Assembly (NCBI RefSeq): GCF_002095395.1
Contig: NZ_MJEI01000100.1
Coordinates: forward strand, 62,001-126,000
Length of the DNA: 64,000 bases
DNA from: Williamsia sp. 1135
Lineage (GTDB): Bacteria; Actinomycetota; Actinomycetes; Mycobacteriales; Mycobacteriaceae
Reading direction: 5' to 3'
Under the pieces are notes generated by a model, which did no database searches, was not told the DNA's origin, and saw only the letters and a list, made by a program, of their open reading frames with translations. Each line of letters begins with the position of its first letter. Position 1 is the first letter of the stretch. This document shows positions 52,286 to 64,000 of this stretch, piece by piece. A program made the translations under genes and the position numbers.

Positions 52286-53865
52286 GTGTCCACGACGGCA
52301 GCCACGGCCCAGTGGCGGCAGGCGCACGAGAGCAATCTCGTCGAACTGCGGCGCCGACTCGATCGCGTTGCCCTGGGTGGGGGCGACAAGGCGCGTGACC
52401 GCCACCTCAGCCGCGGCAAGCTGCTCCCGCGGGACCGCGTCGACACGCTGCTCGATGCCGGTAGCCCATTCCTCGAGATCGCACCGCTCGCAGCCGAGGA
52501 CATGTATGGCGGAAAGGCGCCTGCCGCCGGTGTGATCGCCGGGATCGGCCGCGTCGCAGGCCGCGAATGCCTGATCATCGCCAATGACGCCACCGTGTCC
52601 GGGGGCACCTACTACCCGGTGACGGTCAAGAAGCATCTGCGTGCACAGGAGATCGCTGCTGCCAACAGGTTGCCCTGCATCTACCTCGTCGATTCCGGCG
52701 GTGCGATGCTGCTCCAGCAAGACGAGGTGTTCCCGGACCGCGATCACTTCGGTCGGATCTTCTTCAACCAGGCCAACATGAGTGCCGCAGGTATCCCGCA
52801 GATCTCCGCTGTCCTCGGATCGTCGACCGCGGGCGGCGCATACGTGCCCGCGATGAGCGACGAGACGGTGATCGTCCGCGATCAGGGCACGATTTTCCTG
52901 GCGGGTCCACCGTTGGTGAAGGCAGCCACCGGTGAAGATGTCACCGCCGAGGACCTGGGTGGGGGACTGATGCATTCGACCGTCTCCGGCGTCACCGATC
53001 ACCTCGCCGACAACGACGAGGACGCCCTCGAGCGGGTCCGGGGTATCGTCGCCACGCTCGGTCCGGTGGAACCGGCGCAGTGGGATGTCGAGCCGATCCG
53101 CGAGCCACGCGCGCCGCAGACCGACCTCTACGACGTGGTCCCCACGGACGCACGAACACCGTACGACGTGCGCGCGGTCATCCAGATCATCGCCGACGGA
53201 GGCGAATACAACGAGTTCAAGGCCGGGTACGGCACCTCGCTGGTGACCGCCTTCGCCCACATCCATGGTCACCCGGTTGGCATCATCGCCAACAACGGCG
53301 TCCTGTTCAGCGAGAGTGCGCTCAAGGGAGCGCATTTCATAGAACTGTGCGACAAACGCAAGATCCCGCTCGTGTTCCTGCAGAACATCACCGGATTCAT
53401 GGTGGGCAAAGAGTACGAGCAGGGTGGTATCGCGAAGAACGGCGCCAAGATGGTGACCGCGGTGGCCTGCGCGCGGGTGCCCAAGTTCACCGTGATGATC
53501 GGCGGATCTTTCGGGGCGGGTAACTATTCGATGTGTGGCAGGTCGTACTCGCCGCGTTTCTTGTGGATGTGGCCGAACGCCCGCATCTCGGTGATGGGGG
53601 GCCCACAGGCCGCCGATACCTTGGCCACCGTGCGTCGCAATCAGATCGAGCGAGGCGGGGACGAATGGTCGAGCGAGGACGAAGAACAGTTCAAATCGCC
53701 GATTCGCGAACAGTTCGAACGCCAATCCGACGCCTACTATTCGACCGCACGACTCTGGGATGACGGCGTGATCGATCCCGCCGACACCCGGACCGTCCTC
53801 GGACTGGCACTCGCTGCAGCGCGTCACGCGCCGCTTGCGCCGGTCTCCTACGGCGTCTTCCGGAT

Positions 53866-53869
<4 letters not shown>
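52286..53869 (+). CDS. accD1: Acyl-CoA carboxylase beta subunit (carboxyltransferase), methylcrotonyl-type
   Basis: 527 residues from GTG 52286 (TTG at 52283 is an alternative). Carboxyltransferase with [62 protein letters not shown], and the C-terminal [22 protein letters not shown] (in parts). Closest to 3-methylcrotonyl-CoA carboxylase rather than acetyl-CoA carboxylase, judging by the [15 protein letters not shown] block. Works with the biotin subunit encoded next; the stop overlaps that start. First gene of the operon. Confidence 0.93.
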
Positions 53870-55901
<2,032 letters not shown>

Positions 55902-55905
<4 letters not shown>

Positions 55906-57071
55906 GCGTGACCGATGATCTGACAACGGAATACGACGAACTCCGCAAAACCGTTGCCGATTTCGCGAAGTCCGTGGTGGCGCCGGTGTCGGCGAAGCAC
56001 GATGCAGAACACAGCTTCCCCTACGACGTGGTGCGCCAGATGGGTGAGATGGGCCTGTTCGGGCTGCCTTTCCCGGAAGAGTACGGCGGCATGGGCGGCG
56101 ACTACTTCGCACTGTCCCTCGCTCTGGAGGAACTCGGGAAGGTCGATCAGTCGGTGGCCATCACCCTGGAGGCCGGGGTAGGGCTGGGCGCGATGCCCAT
56201 CTACCGATTCGGCAGTGAAGAGCAGAAGCAGACCTGGCTTCCCGATCTGACCGCGGGCCGTGCGTTGGCCGGCTTCGGATTGACCGAGCCCGGGGCGGGT
56301 TCGGACGCCGGAGCGACGGCCACAACGGCGAAAGAAGACGGTGATCACTGGATCATCAACGGCGCCAAGCAGTTCATCACCAACTCCGGTACCGACATCA
56401 CCTCGCTGGTGACGGTCACCGCAGTCACCGGCGACCGGGCACCCGGGCCGGACGGACGGCCGCGCAAGGAGCTCTCCACGATCATCGTGCCGAGCGGCAC
56501 AACCGGATTCGTGGCGGAACCTGCCTACAACAAGGTCGGCTGGAACGCCTCCGACACGCACCCGCTGAGCTTCTCGGACGCCAGGGTTCCCATGGAGAAT
56601 CTGCTCGGCGAGCGTGGCCGTGGGTACGCGAACTTCTTGTCGATCCTCGATGAGGGCCGGATCGCGATCGCGGCGTTGGCGACGGGCGTGGCACAGGGTT
56701 GCGTCGATGAAAGCGTGAAGTACGCCAAGGAGCGCCAATCGTTCGGTAAGGCGATCGGCGAATACCAGTCGGTGGCATTCACCATCGCCCGGATGGAGGC
56801 GAGGGCACACACCGCGCGGACCGCGTATTACCACGCTGCCTCGAAAATGCTGGCCGGCAAGCCCTTCAAGAAGGAAGCGGCCATCGCCAAAATGGTCTCC
56901 AGTGAGTCCGCGATGGACAATGCCCGTGCGGCCGCCCAGATTCACGGTGGTTACGGATTCATGAACGAGTACCCGGTTGCGCGCCACTACCGGGATTCGA
57001 AGATCCTCGAGATCGGTGAGGGAACCACCGAGGTGCAACTCATGCTGATCGCGCGGGAACTGGGGTTCTGA
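55902..57071 (+). CDS. Acyl-CoA dehydrogenase (FadE19-like, branched-chain)
   Basis: 389 residues. FAD-dependent alpha,beta-dehydrogenation of acyl-CoA. Marks are [15 protein letters not shown], the FAD-binding [27 protein letters not shown], and the C-terminal [19 protein letters not shown] with the catalytic Glu at EGT. The operon suggests isovaleryl-CoA (or 2-methylbutanoyl-CoA) as substrate, like Rv2500c. Upstream overlap ATGA, downstream 1-bp overlap. Confidence 0.92.
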
Positions 57072-57571
57072 TGAGCGAGCTCCATCAGACATCCGCGCAG
57101 CCCAGACGGGTGACCCAGCGTGGCTTGTGGTTCGACGAGTTCGAGATCGACACGGTGTACGAGCACCGACCCGGGCGCACGGTCACCGAGGCCGACAACG
57201 TACTGTTCACCACACTGACCATGAACTCCCAAGCGCTGCACCTCGATGCTGCTTTCGCCGGAACCCAACCGGGATTCGGCGGGGAGCGCCTTGTGAACTC
57301 GATGTTCACGCTCTCGACGATCGTCGGTCTGTCGGTGAGTCAGCTGACGCAGGGAACGCTGGTGGCGAACCTGGGTTTTTCGGAGATCGCCTTTCCCAAA
57401 CCGATGTTCCACGGCGACACCTTGTACGCCGAAACGGTCTGCACGGGAAAACGGGAAAGCAAATCGCGGCCCGGCGAAGGCGTGGTGTCATTGCGACATA
57501 TCGGAAAGAACCAGCACGGCGATGTTGTGGCCATCGCGCAGCGTTCGACTTTGATACGCAAGGAACCGTAA
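57071..57571 (+). CDS. MaoC-family (R)-hydratase/dehydratase
   Basis: 166 residues, a single hot-dog fold. RGLWFDEFEIDTVYEHRPGRTVTEADNVLFTT carries the MaoC D...H-type region (DNVLFTTLTMNSQALHLD). It would hydrate methylglutaconyl-CoA or a related enoyl-CoA in place of the usual crotonase-type hydratase. Homologue of Rv2499c. It precedes citE by 22 bp, with AGGAGG in between. Confidence 0.88.
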   Translation: MSELHQTSAQPRRVTQRGLWFDEFEIDTVYEHRPGRTVTEADNVLFTTLTMNSQALHLDAAFAGTQPGFGGERLVNSMFTLSTIVGLSVSQLTQGTLVANLGFSEIAFPKPMFHGDTLYAETVCTGKRESKSRPGEGVVSLRHIGKNQHGDVVAIAQRSTLIRKEP

Positions 57572-57593
57572 CAACACCACAGGAGGAACCACG

Positions 57594-58430
57594 GTGACGA
57601 ACTGGAGCCCACCCGGTCCGGCGATTTTGTTCTGCCCGGCCGATCGTCCGGAGCGATACGCCAAGGCCGCCGAGCGGGCGGATGCCGTCATCATCGATCT
57701 CGAGGACGCTGTTCGCGCCGAGGCCCGTGATGAGGCGCGCGAGGCGCTGATCAGCACGCCGATCGATCCGAACATCACCATCGTGCGGATCAACTCGGCA
57801 GGCACGGGCGATCATTTCAGAGACATCAAAGCGCTCGCTCAGACCGACTACCGCGTGGTGATGCTGGCCAAGGCGGAGAGTGCCGAGGAAGTCGCCGGCG
57901 TCGGGTATCAGGTGATCGCGCTGATCGAGACGCCGACCGGTGCCATGCACGCCGACGAGATCGCGGCGGCGCCCAATTGCATCGGACTCATGTGGGGCGC
58001 CGAAGACCTGGTCGCCTCCATGGGTGGTCGCTCGAGTCGTTTCACCGCCGCCGAGGACAACACCGGGCGCTATCGCGATGTGGTGCGTCAGGTCCGGGCG
58101 ATGGTTCGGTTGGCGTGCGCGACGCATGGCCGCTTCGCCATCGACTCGGTGCACATCGAGATCGCCGACACCGCCGGTCTGCACGCCGAGGCGCTGGACG
58201 CGGTGAATCTGGGTTACGAGGCCACCGCGTGTATCCATCCGTCGCAGGTGGAGATCGTGCGCGCCGCGTATCGCCCGACCGAGGACGAGGTCAGTTGGGC
58301 CAGGGAAGTTCTCGAAGCCGCGGAGAACAACCCCGGGGGTGTTTTCAGGGTGGGGAATCAGATGATTGATTCGCCGTTGCTCGGTCAGGCAGAGGCGATC
58401 ATGCGCCGAGCCGAGTCCATCGGCACCTAG
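57594..58430 (+). CDS. citE: CitE-like (HpcH/HpaI) beta-hydroxyacyl-CoA lyase
   Basis: 278 residues from a GTG with AGGAGG upstream. An HpcH/HpaI-fold aldolase: N-terminal [27 protein letters not shown] (in parts: [28 protein letters not shown]), central metal residues in EAEDNTGRY and GLMWGAEDL. In M. tuberculosis Rv2498c of this type has beta-hydroxyacyl-CoA lyase activity. The operon places it at HMG-CoA cleavage to acetyl-CoA and acetoacetate. It is not part of a citrate lyase; no other subunit gene is present. Confidence 0.9.
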   Translation: MTNWSPPGPAILFCPADRPERYAKAAERADAVIIDLEDAVRAEARDEAREALISTPIDPNITIVRINSAGTGDHFRDIKALAQTDYRVVMLAKAESAEEVAGVGYQVIALIETPTGAMHADEIAAAPNCIGLMWGAEDLVASMGGRSSRFTAAEDNTGRYRDVVRQVRAMVRLACATHGRFAIDSVHIEIADTAGLHAEALDAVNLGYEATACIHPSQVEIVRAAYRPTEDEVSWAREVLEAAENNPGGVFRVGNQMIDSPLLGQAEAIMRRAESIGT

Positions 58431-58450
58431 AACAACCAGGAGCGTCGAAG

Positions 58451-60070
58451 ATGAGCGAGTTGTCGTACACCCAGGGCGAGGCCACCCCGCCGCTGTTGAC
58501 CGTCACCATCGGAGAATCGCTGCGGAAGACCGCGGAGACGTTCGCCGGCAACGACGCCGTCGTCGACGCGGCGACGGGACAGCGCTGGACATACCGAGAG
58601 TTCCGGGAGCGGGTACGCGCGCTCGCCGCCGGGTTCGCCCGCAGTGGACTCGTCCCGGGAGACCGGGTGGGGTTGTGGGCTCCCAACTGCGTCGAATGGG
58701 TGCTGACCCAGTACGCCACCGCCGAACTCGGATTGATCCTGGTCAATCTGAACCCGGCATACCGGCAGACCGAGATCGAGTTCGCCCTGAACCAGTCCGG
58801 CGCCCGCACCGTGATCGCTGCCCCCGAGTTCCGTGGCGCCGATTACGCCGGAATGCTCGCCGCCGCGCTCGAGAAGTGCCCGCAGTTCGAGGCCGCGGTG
58901 CTCCTCGGTTCGCCGGAATGGGCCGAACTGACCTCCGCACCAGACGAATCGGAGCTCTCGGAGCTCGATGCCGCGGGGGCTGCATTGTCGCCGGAGGATC
59001 CGATCAACATCCAGTACACCTCTGGCACGACCGGAAACCCCAAGGGCGCCACTCTGTCCCACCGAAACATCCTGAACAACGGCTACCTCGTCGGTGAACT
59101 CTGTAACTACACCGACGCCGACCGTATCTGCATCCCGGTGCCGTTCTACCACTGCTTCGGCATGGTGATGGGCAACCTCGCGGCCACCACCCACGGTGCC
59201 GCAATCGTGATCCCGGCGCCGGGATTCGATCCGGCACTCACACTCAAAGCTGTTGCGGCGGAAAAATGTACGAGTCTGTACGGCGTGCCGACGATGTTCA
59301 TCGCCGAACTCGCGCTCAGTGATTTCGGTGACTACGACCTGAGCAGTCTGCGCACCGGGATCATGGCGGGCTCACCGTGTCCGGCCGAGGTCATGCGGCA
59401 GGTCATCAACAAGATGCACATGTCCGAGGTGTCGATCTGCTACGGCATGACCGAGACGTCGCCGGTCTCGACGCAGACCCGAGCCGACGACACGTTCGAG
59501 CGACGGGTGGGGACGGTCGGCCGGGTGGGTCCGCACCTGGAGATCAAGGTCGTCGATCCGATCACCGGCGAGACCGCACCACGGGGCGAGACGGGCGAGT
59601 TCTGCACCCGCGGTTACAGCGTGATGATCGGTTACTGGAACCAGCCGGACAAGACCGCGGAGGCACTCGACACCGACGGCTGGATGCACACCGGTGATCT
59701 CGCGGTGATGGACGCGGATGGGTACGTTCAGATCACCGGACGGATCAAGGACATGGTCATCCGGGGCGGGGAGAACATCTACCCCCGCGAGATCGAGGAG
59801 TTCCTCTACACGCACCCCGACATTCTCGACGCCCAGGTGATCGGAGTCCCCGATGAGAAGTACGGCGAAGAGCTGATGGCCTGGATCAGGCTCCGTGATG
59901 GCGTCACCGGCTTCACGGTCGAAGATCTCCGAGAGTTCGCCGACGGCAAGGTGGCCCGGCACAAGATCCCGAAATACGTGCACGTCGTCGACGAGTTCCC
60001 GATGACGGTCACCGGCAAGGTCCGGAAAGTGCAGATGCGAGAGCAGGCTATCGGCATACTCGAGGGGTGA
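58451..60070 (+). CDS. AMP-binding acyl-CoA synthetase (FadD35-like)
   Basis: 539 residues. Adenylation motif [12 protein letters not shown], substrate region [49 protein letters not shown], and the C-terminal Lys in [12 protein letters not shown]. It activates a fatty or organic acid to its CoA ester. A free short or branched acid is likely from the operon context. The stop overlaps the next start (GTGA). Confidence 0.9.
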   Translation: MSELSYTQGEATPPLLTVTIGESLRKTAETFAGNDAVVDAATGQRWTYREFRERVRALAAGFARSGLVPGDRVGLWAPNCVEWVLTQYATAELGLILVNLNPAYRQTEIEFALNQSGARTVIAAPEFRGADYAGMLAAALEKCPQFEAAVLLGSPEWAELTSAPDESELSELDAAGAALSPEDPINIQYTSGTTGNPKGATLSHRNILNNGYLVGELCNYTDADRICIPVPFYHCFGMVMGNLAATTHGAAIVIPAPGFDPALTLKAVAAEKCTSLYGVPTMFIAELALSDFGDYDLSSLRTGIMAGSPCPAEVMRQVINKMHMSEVSICYGMTETSPVSTQTRADDTFERRVGTVGRVGPHLEIKVVDPITGETAPRGETGEFCTRGYSVMIGYWNQPDKTAEALDTDGWMHTGDLAVMDADGYVQITGRIKDMVIRGGENIYPREIEEFLYTHPDILDAQVIGVPDEKYGEELMAWIRLRDGVTGFTVEDLREFADGKVARHKIPKYVHVVDEFPMTVTGKVRKVQMREQAIGILEG

Positions 60071-62052
60071 CGACAAGCGCAATCGAAGATTTTGCCGCCA
60101 GCGTCGGCGCCGAGCGTGGCCTCGACCTCGCCGGCTATGAGGCGTTGTGGCAGTGGTCGATCGAGCGCCCCGAGCAGTTCTGGCGTGACCTGTGGAACCG
60201 GTATGCGCTCACCCCGTCCGGTGGCACGGCGTTGGGGGAGTCCGACGAGCATGTCCTCGCTGACCCGGTCATGCCGGGTGCTCGCTGGTTCCCGGGAGTG
60301 TCGCTCAACTATGTGGACCAGATTCTGAGGCACACCGGCCTCCCGGGTGCTGCCATCATCGGGCTGACGGAGGACGGCGGTCGAACCGAGATCGCCTGGT
60401 CAGAACTCGCGTCGCAGGTGGCCGGGGTCGCGGCGACGTTGCGGGAGTTCGGGGTCGGGCGCGGTGACCGGGTCGTCGCCTATCTGCCGCACGTGCCGGA
60501 AGCCGTGATCGCGTTCCTCGCGACGGCGTCGCTCGGTGCTGTGTTCTCCGGTTGCGGGCAGGACTATGCGCCTGAGGGGGCCGCCGGCCGTCTCGCCCAG
60601 CTCAGGCCCAAGGTGCTGGTGTGGGCTGACGGCTACCGGTACGGCGGAAAGTGGATCGACAAGCGCAGTGACAGTGCCGAGTTGGCAGCGCTGCTCCCCA
60701 CGCTCGCGGGTCAGTTGGTGGTGAGGATCGGCGATCAGCAGGCGCAGCCGAGCGGCGATCGACCCTCGGGCGGTGAACTCTCTGCCGCCGCAATCGAGTT
60801 CACCGCGGCGGCGGGCCGGCAGGCGGATCTGATCACCGAACCGGTGCCCTTCGACCATCCGCTGTGGGTCCTGTTCAGCTCCGGCACGACCGGTAAACCC
60901 AAGGGCATCATGCACGGCCACGGTGGAGTACTGCTCGAGCACCTCAAAGCCGTCGGCCTGCAAGGTGATATGGACTCCGGTGACGTGTTCTTCTGGCAGA
61001 CCGCGTTGAGCTGGATGATGTGGAACTATCAGGTCGCGGGACTTCTCGTCGGGGCCCGGATCGTCTGTTACAGCGGACATCCCCTCTACCCCGATGCCGA
61101 TCGGCTCTGGCAGGTCGTCGAGTCGGAGAAGGTCAGCTACTTCGGGACGAGCCCAGGGCAACTGCAGGCGTCTCGCAAAGCGAACCTGAATCCGGGTTCC
61201 GATCATGAGCTCGGTGCGCTCCGAACGATCGGCAGTACCGGTTCGACCTTGGCTGCCGACCTGTTCGTGTGGATCGACGAGCATGTGCGGCAGGGAATCC
61301 CGGTGTCGTCGATCAGTGGTGGTACCGATGTGGTCACCGCGTTCGCCGGCGGATCGCCGGGCATCGCGGTCGTTGCGGGAGAATTGTCGGTCCGCTACCT
61401 CGGGGTGGAGTTGGAGAGCTGGAGTCCGGATTGCACACCTCTGGTGGGAGAGGTGGGCGAGATGGTGATCACCACTGCGATGCCGTCGATGCCGGTGGGA
61501 TTCTGGGACGACCCGGACGGCGAGCGCTACCGCGCGGCCTACTTCGACCATGAGTGGTCTGACGGACCGAGGCCTCATGTGTGGCGCCACGGGGATTGGG
61601 TGACGCTCACCGAGCGGGGTTCGATCGTCATCCACGGACGGAGCGACGCGACCTTGAATCGTAACGGGATCCGGATGGGGTCCGCGGACATCTATGAGGT
61701 CGTCGAGGGGATCGACCAGGTCTCGGAGGGCTTTGTGCTCGGTGTCGACGGCCCCGGCGGTGCCTACTGGATGCCGCTGTTCGTCACGCTGACACCGGGG
61801 TCGAACCTCGACGACGCGCTGATCGCCCAGATCCGGTCCGAGATCCGGGCCCGGCTGTCACCGCGCCATGTGCCCGACGAGGTGATCGTCGCGCCCGGCA
61901 TCCCTCACACGCGAACCGGGAAGAAGCTGGAGGTGCCGGTGACAGCCATCCTCGCCGGACGATCTGATGTCGCGGTCGATCCACGCTCGGTCGACGACCC
62001 TGATCTGCTGGGGTGGTTCCGCGAGCGCGGTGCCGAACACAGCTGGATCTGA
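60067..62052 (+). CDS. aacS: Acetoacetyl-CoA synthetase (acetoacetate-CoA ligase)
   Basis: 661 residues, the length of the family. Matches AacS at [23 protein letters not shown] (in parts: [23 protein letters not shown]), [56 protein letters not shown], and [20 protein letters not shown]. It salvages acetoacetate, the end product of leucine breakdown, with ATP and CoA. M. tuberculosis uses ScoA/ScoB at the equivalent place. Last gene of the operon. Confidence 0.94.
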   Translation: MTTSAIEDFAASVGAERGLDLAGYEALWQWSIERPEQFWRDLWNRYALTPSGGTALGESDEHVLADPVMPGARWFPGVSLNYVDQILRHTGLPGAAIIGLTEDGGRTEIAWSELASQVAGVAATLREFGVGRGDRVVAYLPHVPEAVIAFLATASLGAVFSGCGQDYAPEGAAGRLAQLRPKVLVWADGYRYGGKWIDKRSDSAELAALLPTLAGQLVVRIGDQQAQPSGDRPSGGELSAAAIEFTAAAGRQADLITEPVPFDHPLWVLFSSGTTGKPKGIMHGHGGVLLEHLKAVGLQGDMDSGDVFFWQTALSWMMWNYQVAGLLVGARIVCYSGHPLYPDADRLWQVVESEKVSYFGTSPGQLQASRKANLNPGSDHELGALRTIGSTGSTLAADLFVWIDEHVRQGIPVSSISGGTDVVTAFAGGSPGIAVVAGELSVRYLGVELESWSPDCTPLVGEVGEMVITTAMPSMPVGFWDDPDGERYRAAYFDHEWSDGPRPHVWRHGDWVTLTERGSIVIHGRSDATLNRNGIRMGSADIYEVVEGIDQVSEGFVLGVDGPGGAYWMPLFVTLTPGSNLDDALIAQIRSEIRARLSPRHVPDEVIVAPGIPHTRTGKKLEVPVTAILAGRSDVAVDPRSVDDPDLLGWFRERGAEHSWI

Positions 62053-62090
62053 GTCCCGCGGGTGGTTGCGTTCAGTGCGCGTCAAATCGT

Positions 62091-62137
62091 TCACGTGGTG
62101 CCTGCGCACGTGATCCGATGGCTCGATGAGCATCGAG
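62091..62137. terminator. Two inverted repeats after the operon
   Basis: TCACGTG...CACGTGA (62091-62113, 9-nt loop) and CTCGATG-AG-CATCGAG (62122-62137) lie between convergent aacS and MmcQ genes. Either may end transcription. The first doubles as a CACGTG motif. Confidence 0.5.
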
Positions 62138-62167
62138 ACCCGGCGCCGGGCCCCGGCGAGCGGGGGC

Positions 62168-62623
62168 CTACAGGCGGGCGCCCAGAGTCGGCGGCGCGAG
62201 CAACCGATAACTCTCCGTGACGAGTTCGGTGATCTCGGTCCAGTCGGTGTCCGATGCGATCAGCAGTCCGACCTCATCCCGTCGCCACGGCGTCGGGAAG
62301 TACGGGGCCCCGGCGTGACGCAGGGCCTCCAATTCATCGCCGGTGGAACGGAACATCAGAACGATCGCGGGCCCGGCGGTGCTCGCGGCCTTCGAGTAAG
62401 ACGGGGGATGGGAGTCGATGATGTCGAGGACGTGCGCGAACGTGCGTCCGCGAACACGCCAGCGGACACCGACCCATGCCGCTTCGGAGTACGCCTCCGG
62501 GAGCGCGAGGGCGCGACCGTGGAGCAGCTCCACGACCTCGTCGAAGGCCGGTTGGCTGCGATCGTCAGTGCCGGTGTCACCTGCATCGTCCACGCCACCA
62601 ACCGTAGTTCCGACAGATGACAT
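62168..62623 (-). CDS. MmcQ/YjbR family protein
   Basis: 151 residues. The helical N-terminus (AFDEVVELLHGR) leads to WVGVRWRVRGRTFAHVLDID region (VRWRVRGRTFAHVLDI) and ends DWTEITELVTESYRLLAPP, as in MmcQ/YjbR DNA-binding-like proteins (DUF419). The start at 62623 avoids the Arg-rich N-terminus of the longer frame. Cytosolic, function unknown. Confidence 0.8.
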   Translation of the reverse strand: MSSVGTTVGGVDDAGDTGTDDRSQPAFDEVVELLHGRALALPEAYSEAAWVGVRWRVRGRTFAHVLDIIDSHPPSYSKAASTAGPAIVLMFRSTGDELEALRHAGAPYFPTPWRRDEVGLLIASDTDWTEITELVTESYRLLAPPTLGARL

Positions 62624-62717
62624 GAGGACCTGGGACGGACGACGTCGCGGCGAAATCGGACCTTGTCGCCACCGGAGCATGTACTAGCGTGGTGCCCGAC
62701 GAACAACAGGTCCGTGA

Positions 62718-64000
<1,283 letters not shown>

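Overview
The window is high-GC actinobacterial DNA, most like a member of the Mycobacteriales of the Gordonia type. The grounds are GTG/ATGA-coupled starts, DUF3068, DUF2630 and DUF5336 proteins, a mycothiol-type DinB enzyme and an SRPBCC protein of the Rv0910 type. There is also gene-order similarity to Mycobacterium tuberculosis Rv0944-Rv0954: Fpg/Nei, SDR, pgi, chorismate mutase, UvrD1/PcrA, M23 peptidase, sucC-sucD and the 34-kDa antigen-like protein. Genus was judged by eye, with no database search.

1-6.7 kb: the end of a secretory lipase, an SRPBCC protein, a membrane VWA protein, then a tight flavin operon. The operon has two FMN-binding lipoproteins, the FMN transferase ApbE, and a fusion of an NqrB/RnfD-like membrane domain to a flavin reductase. 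It looks like a small extracytosolic electron-transfer chain, preceded by a partial iron-box-like site. 6.7-11 kb: proline catabolism (putB-pruA) with a divergent PucR/PruC-type regulator and paired sites between them. 11-21 kb: membrane and envelope genes (Pr6Pr, DUF3068, a Tat-lipoprotein PBP4), GNAT, tRNA-Arg(CCT), DUF2630, a DinB enzyme, secreted GH1, a DMT-type transporter, SDR, cobF and cysQ.

21-35 kb: a Fpg/Nei glycosylase overlapping a PI-PLC-like gene, SDR, a tail-to-tail two-component pair whose response regulator has an apparent 1-nt frameshift, a lipoprotein, MscS, a condensation-fold protein coupled to pgi, a degenerate ApbE paralogue, a 72-residue protein made of five exact 13-residue calcium-loop repeats, and a TetR/MFS pair. 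35-46.7 kb: chorismate mutase, a GT-C-like membrane protein, a membrane-anchored protein ending in a Tox-REase-5-like domain that lacks catalytic residues, pcrA, M23 peptidase, sucCD, and a nonapeptide-repeat protein coupled to an RDD protein.

46.7-62 kb: an antitoxin/Doc module coupled to a TetR gene, a fused indolepyruvate ferredoxin oxidoreductase, and a divergent seven-gene operon (accD, accA, acyl-CoA dehydrogenase, MaoC, CitE, FadD, acetoacetyl-CoA synthetase). The operon fits leucine/branched-chain acid breakdown to acetoacetyl-CoA and acetyl-CoA, and has a perfect palindrome at its promoter. 62-64 kb: a MmcQ/YjbR protein and a GYGQQ-repeat DUF5336 membrane protein that runs off the window. 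Several convergent gene junctions carry long hairpins, some strong terminator candidates and some unusually long palindromes.
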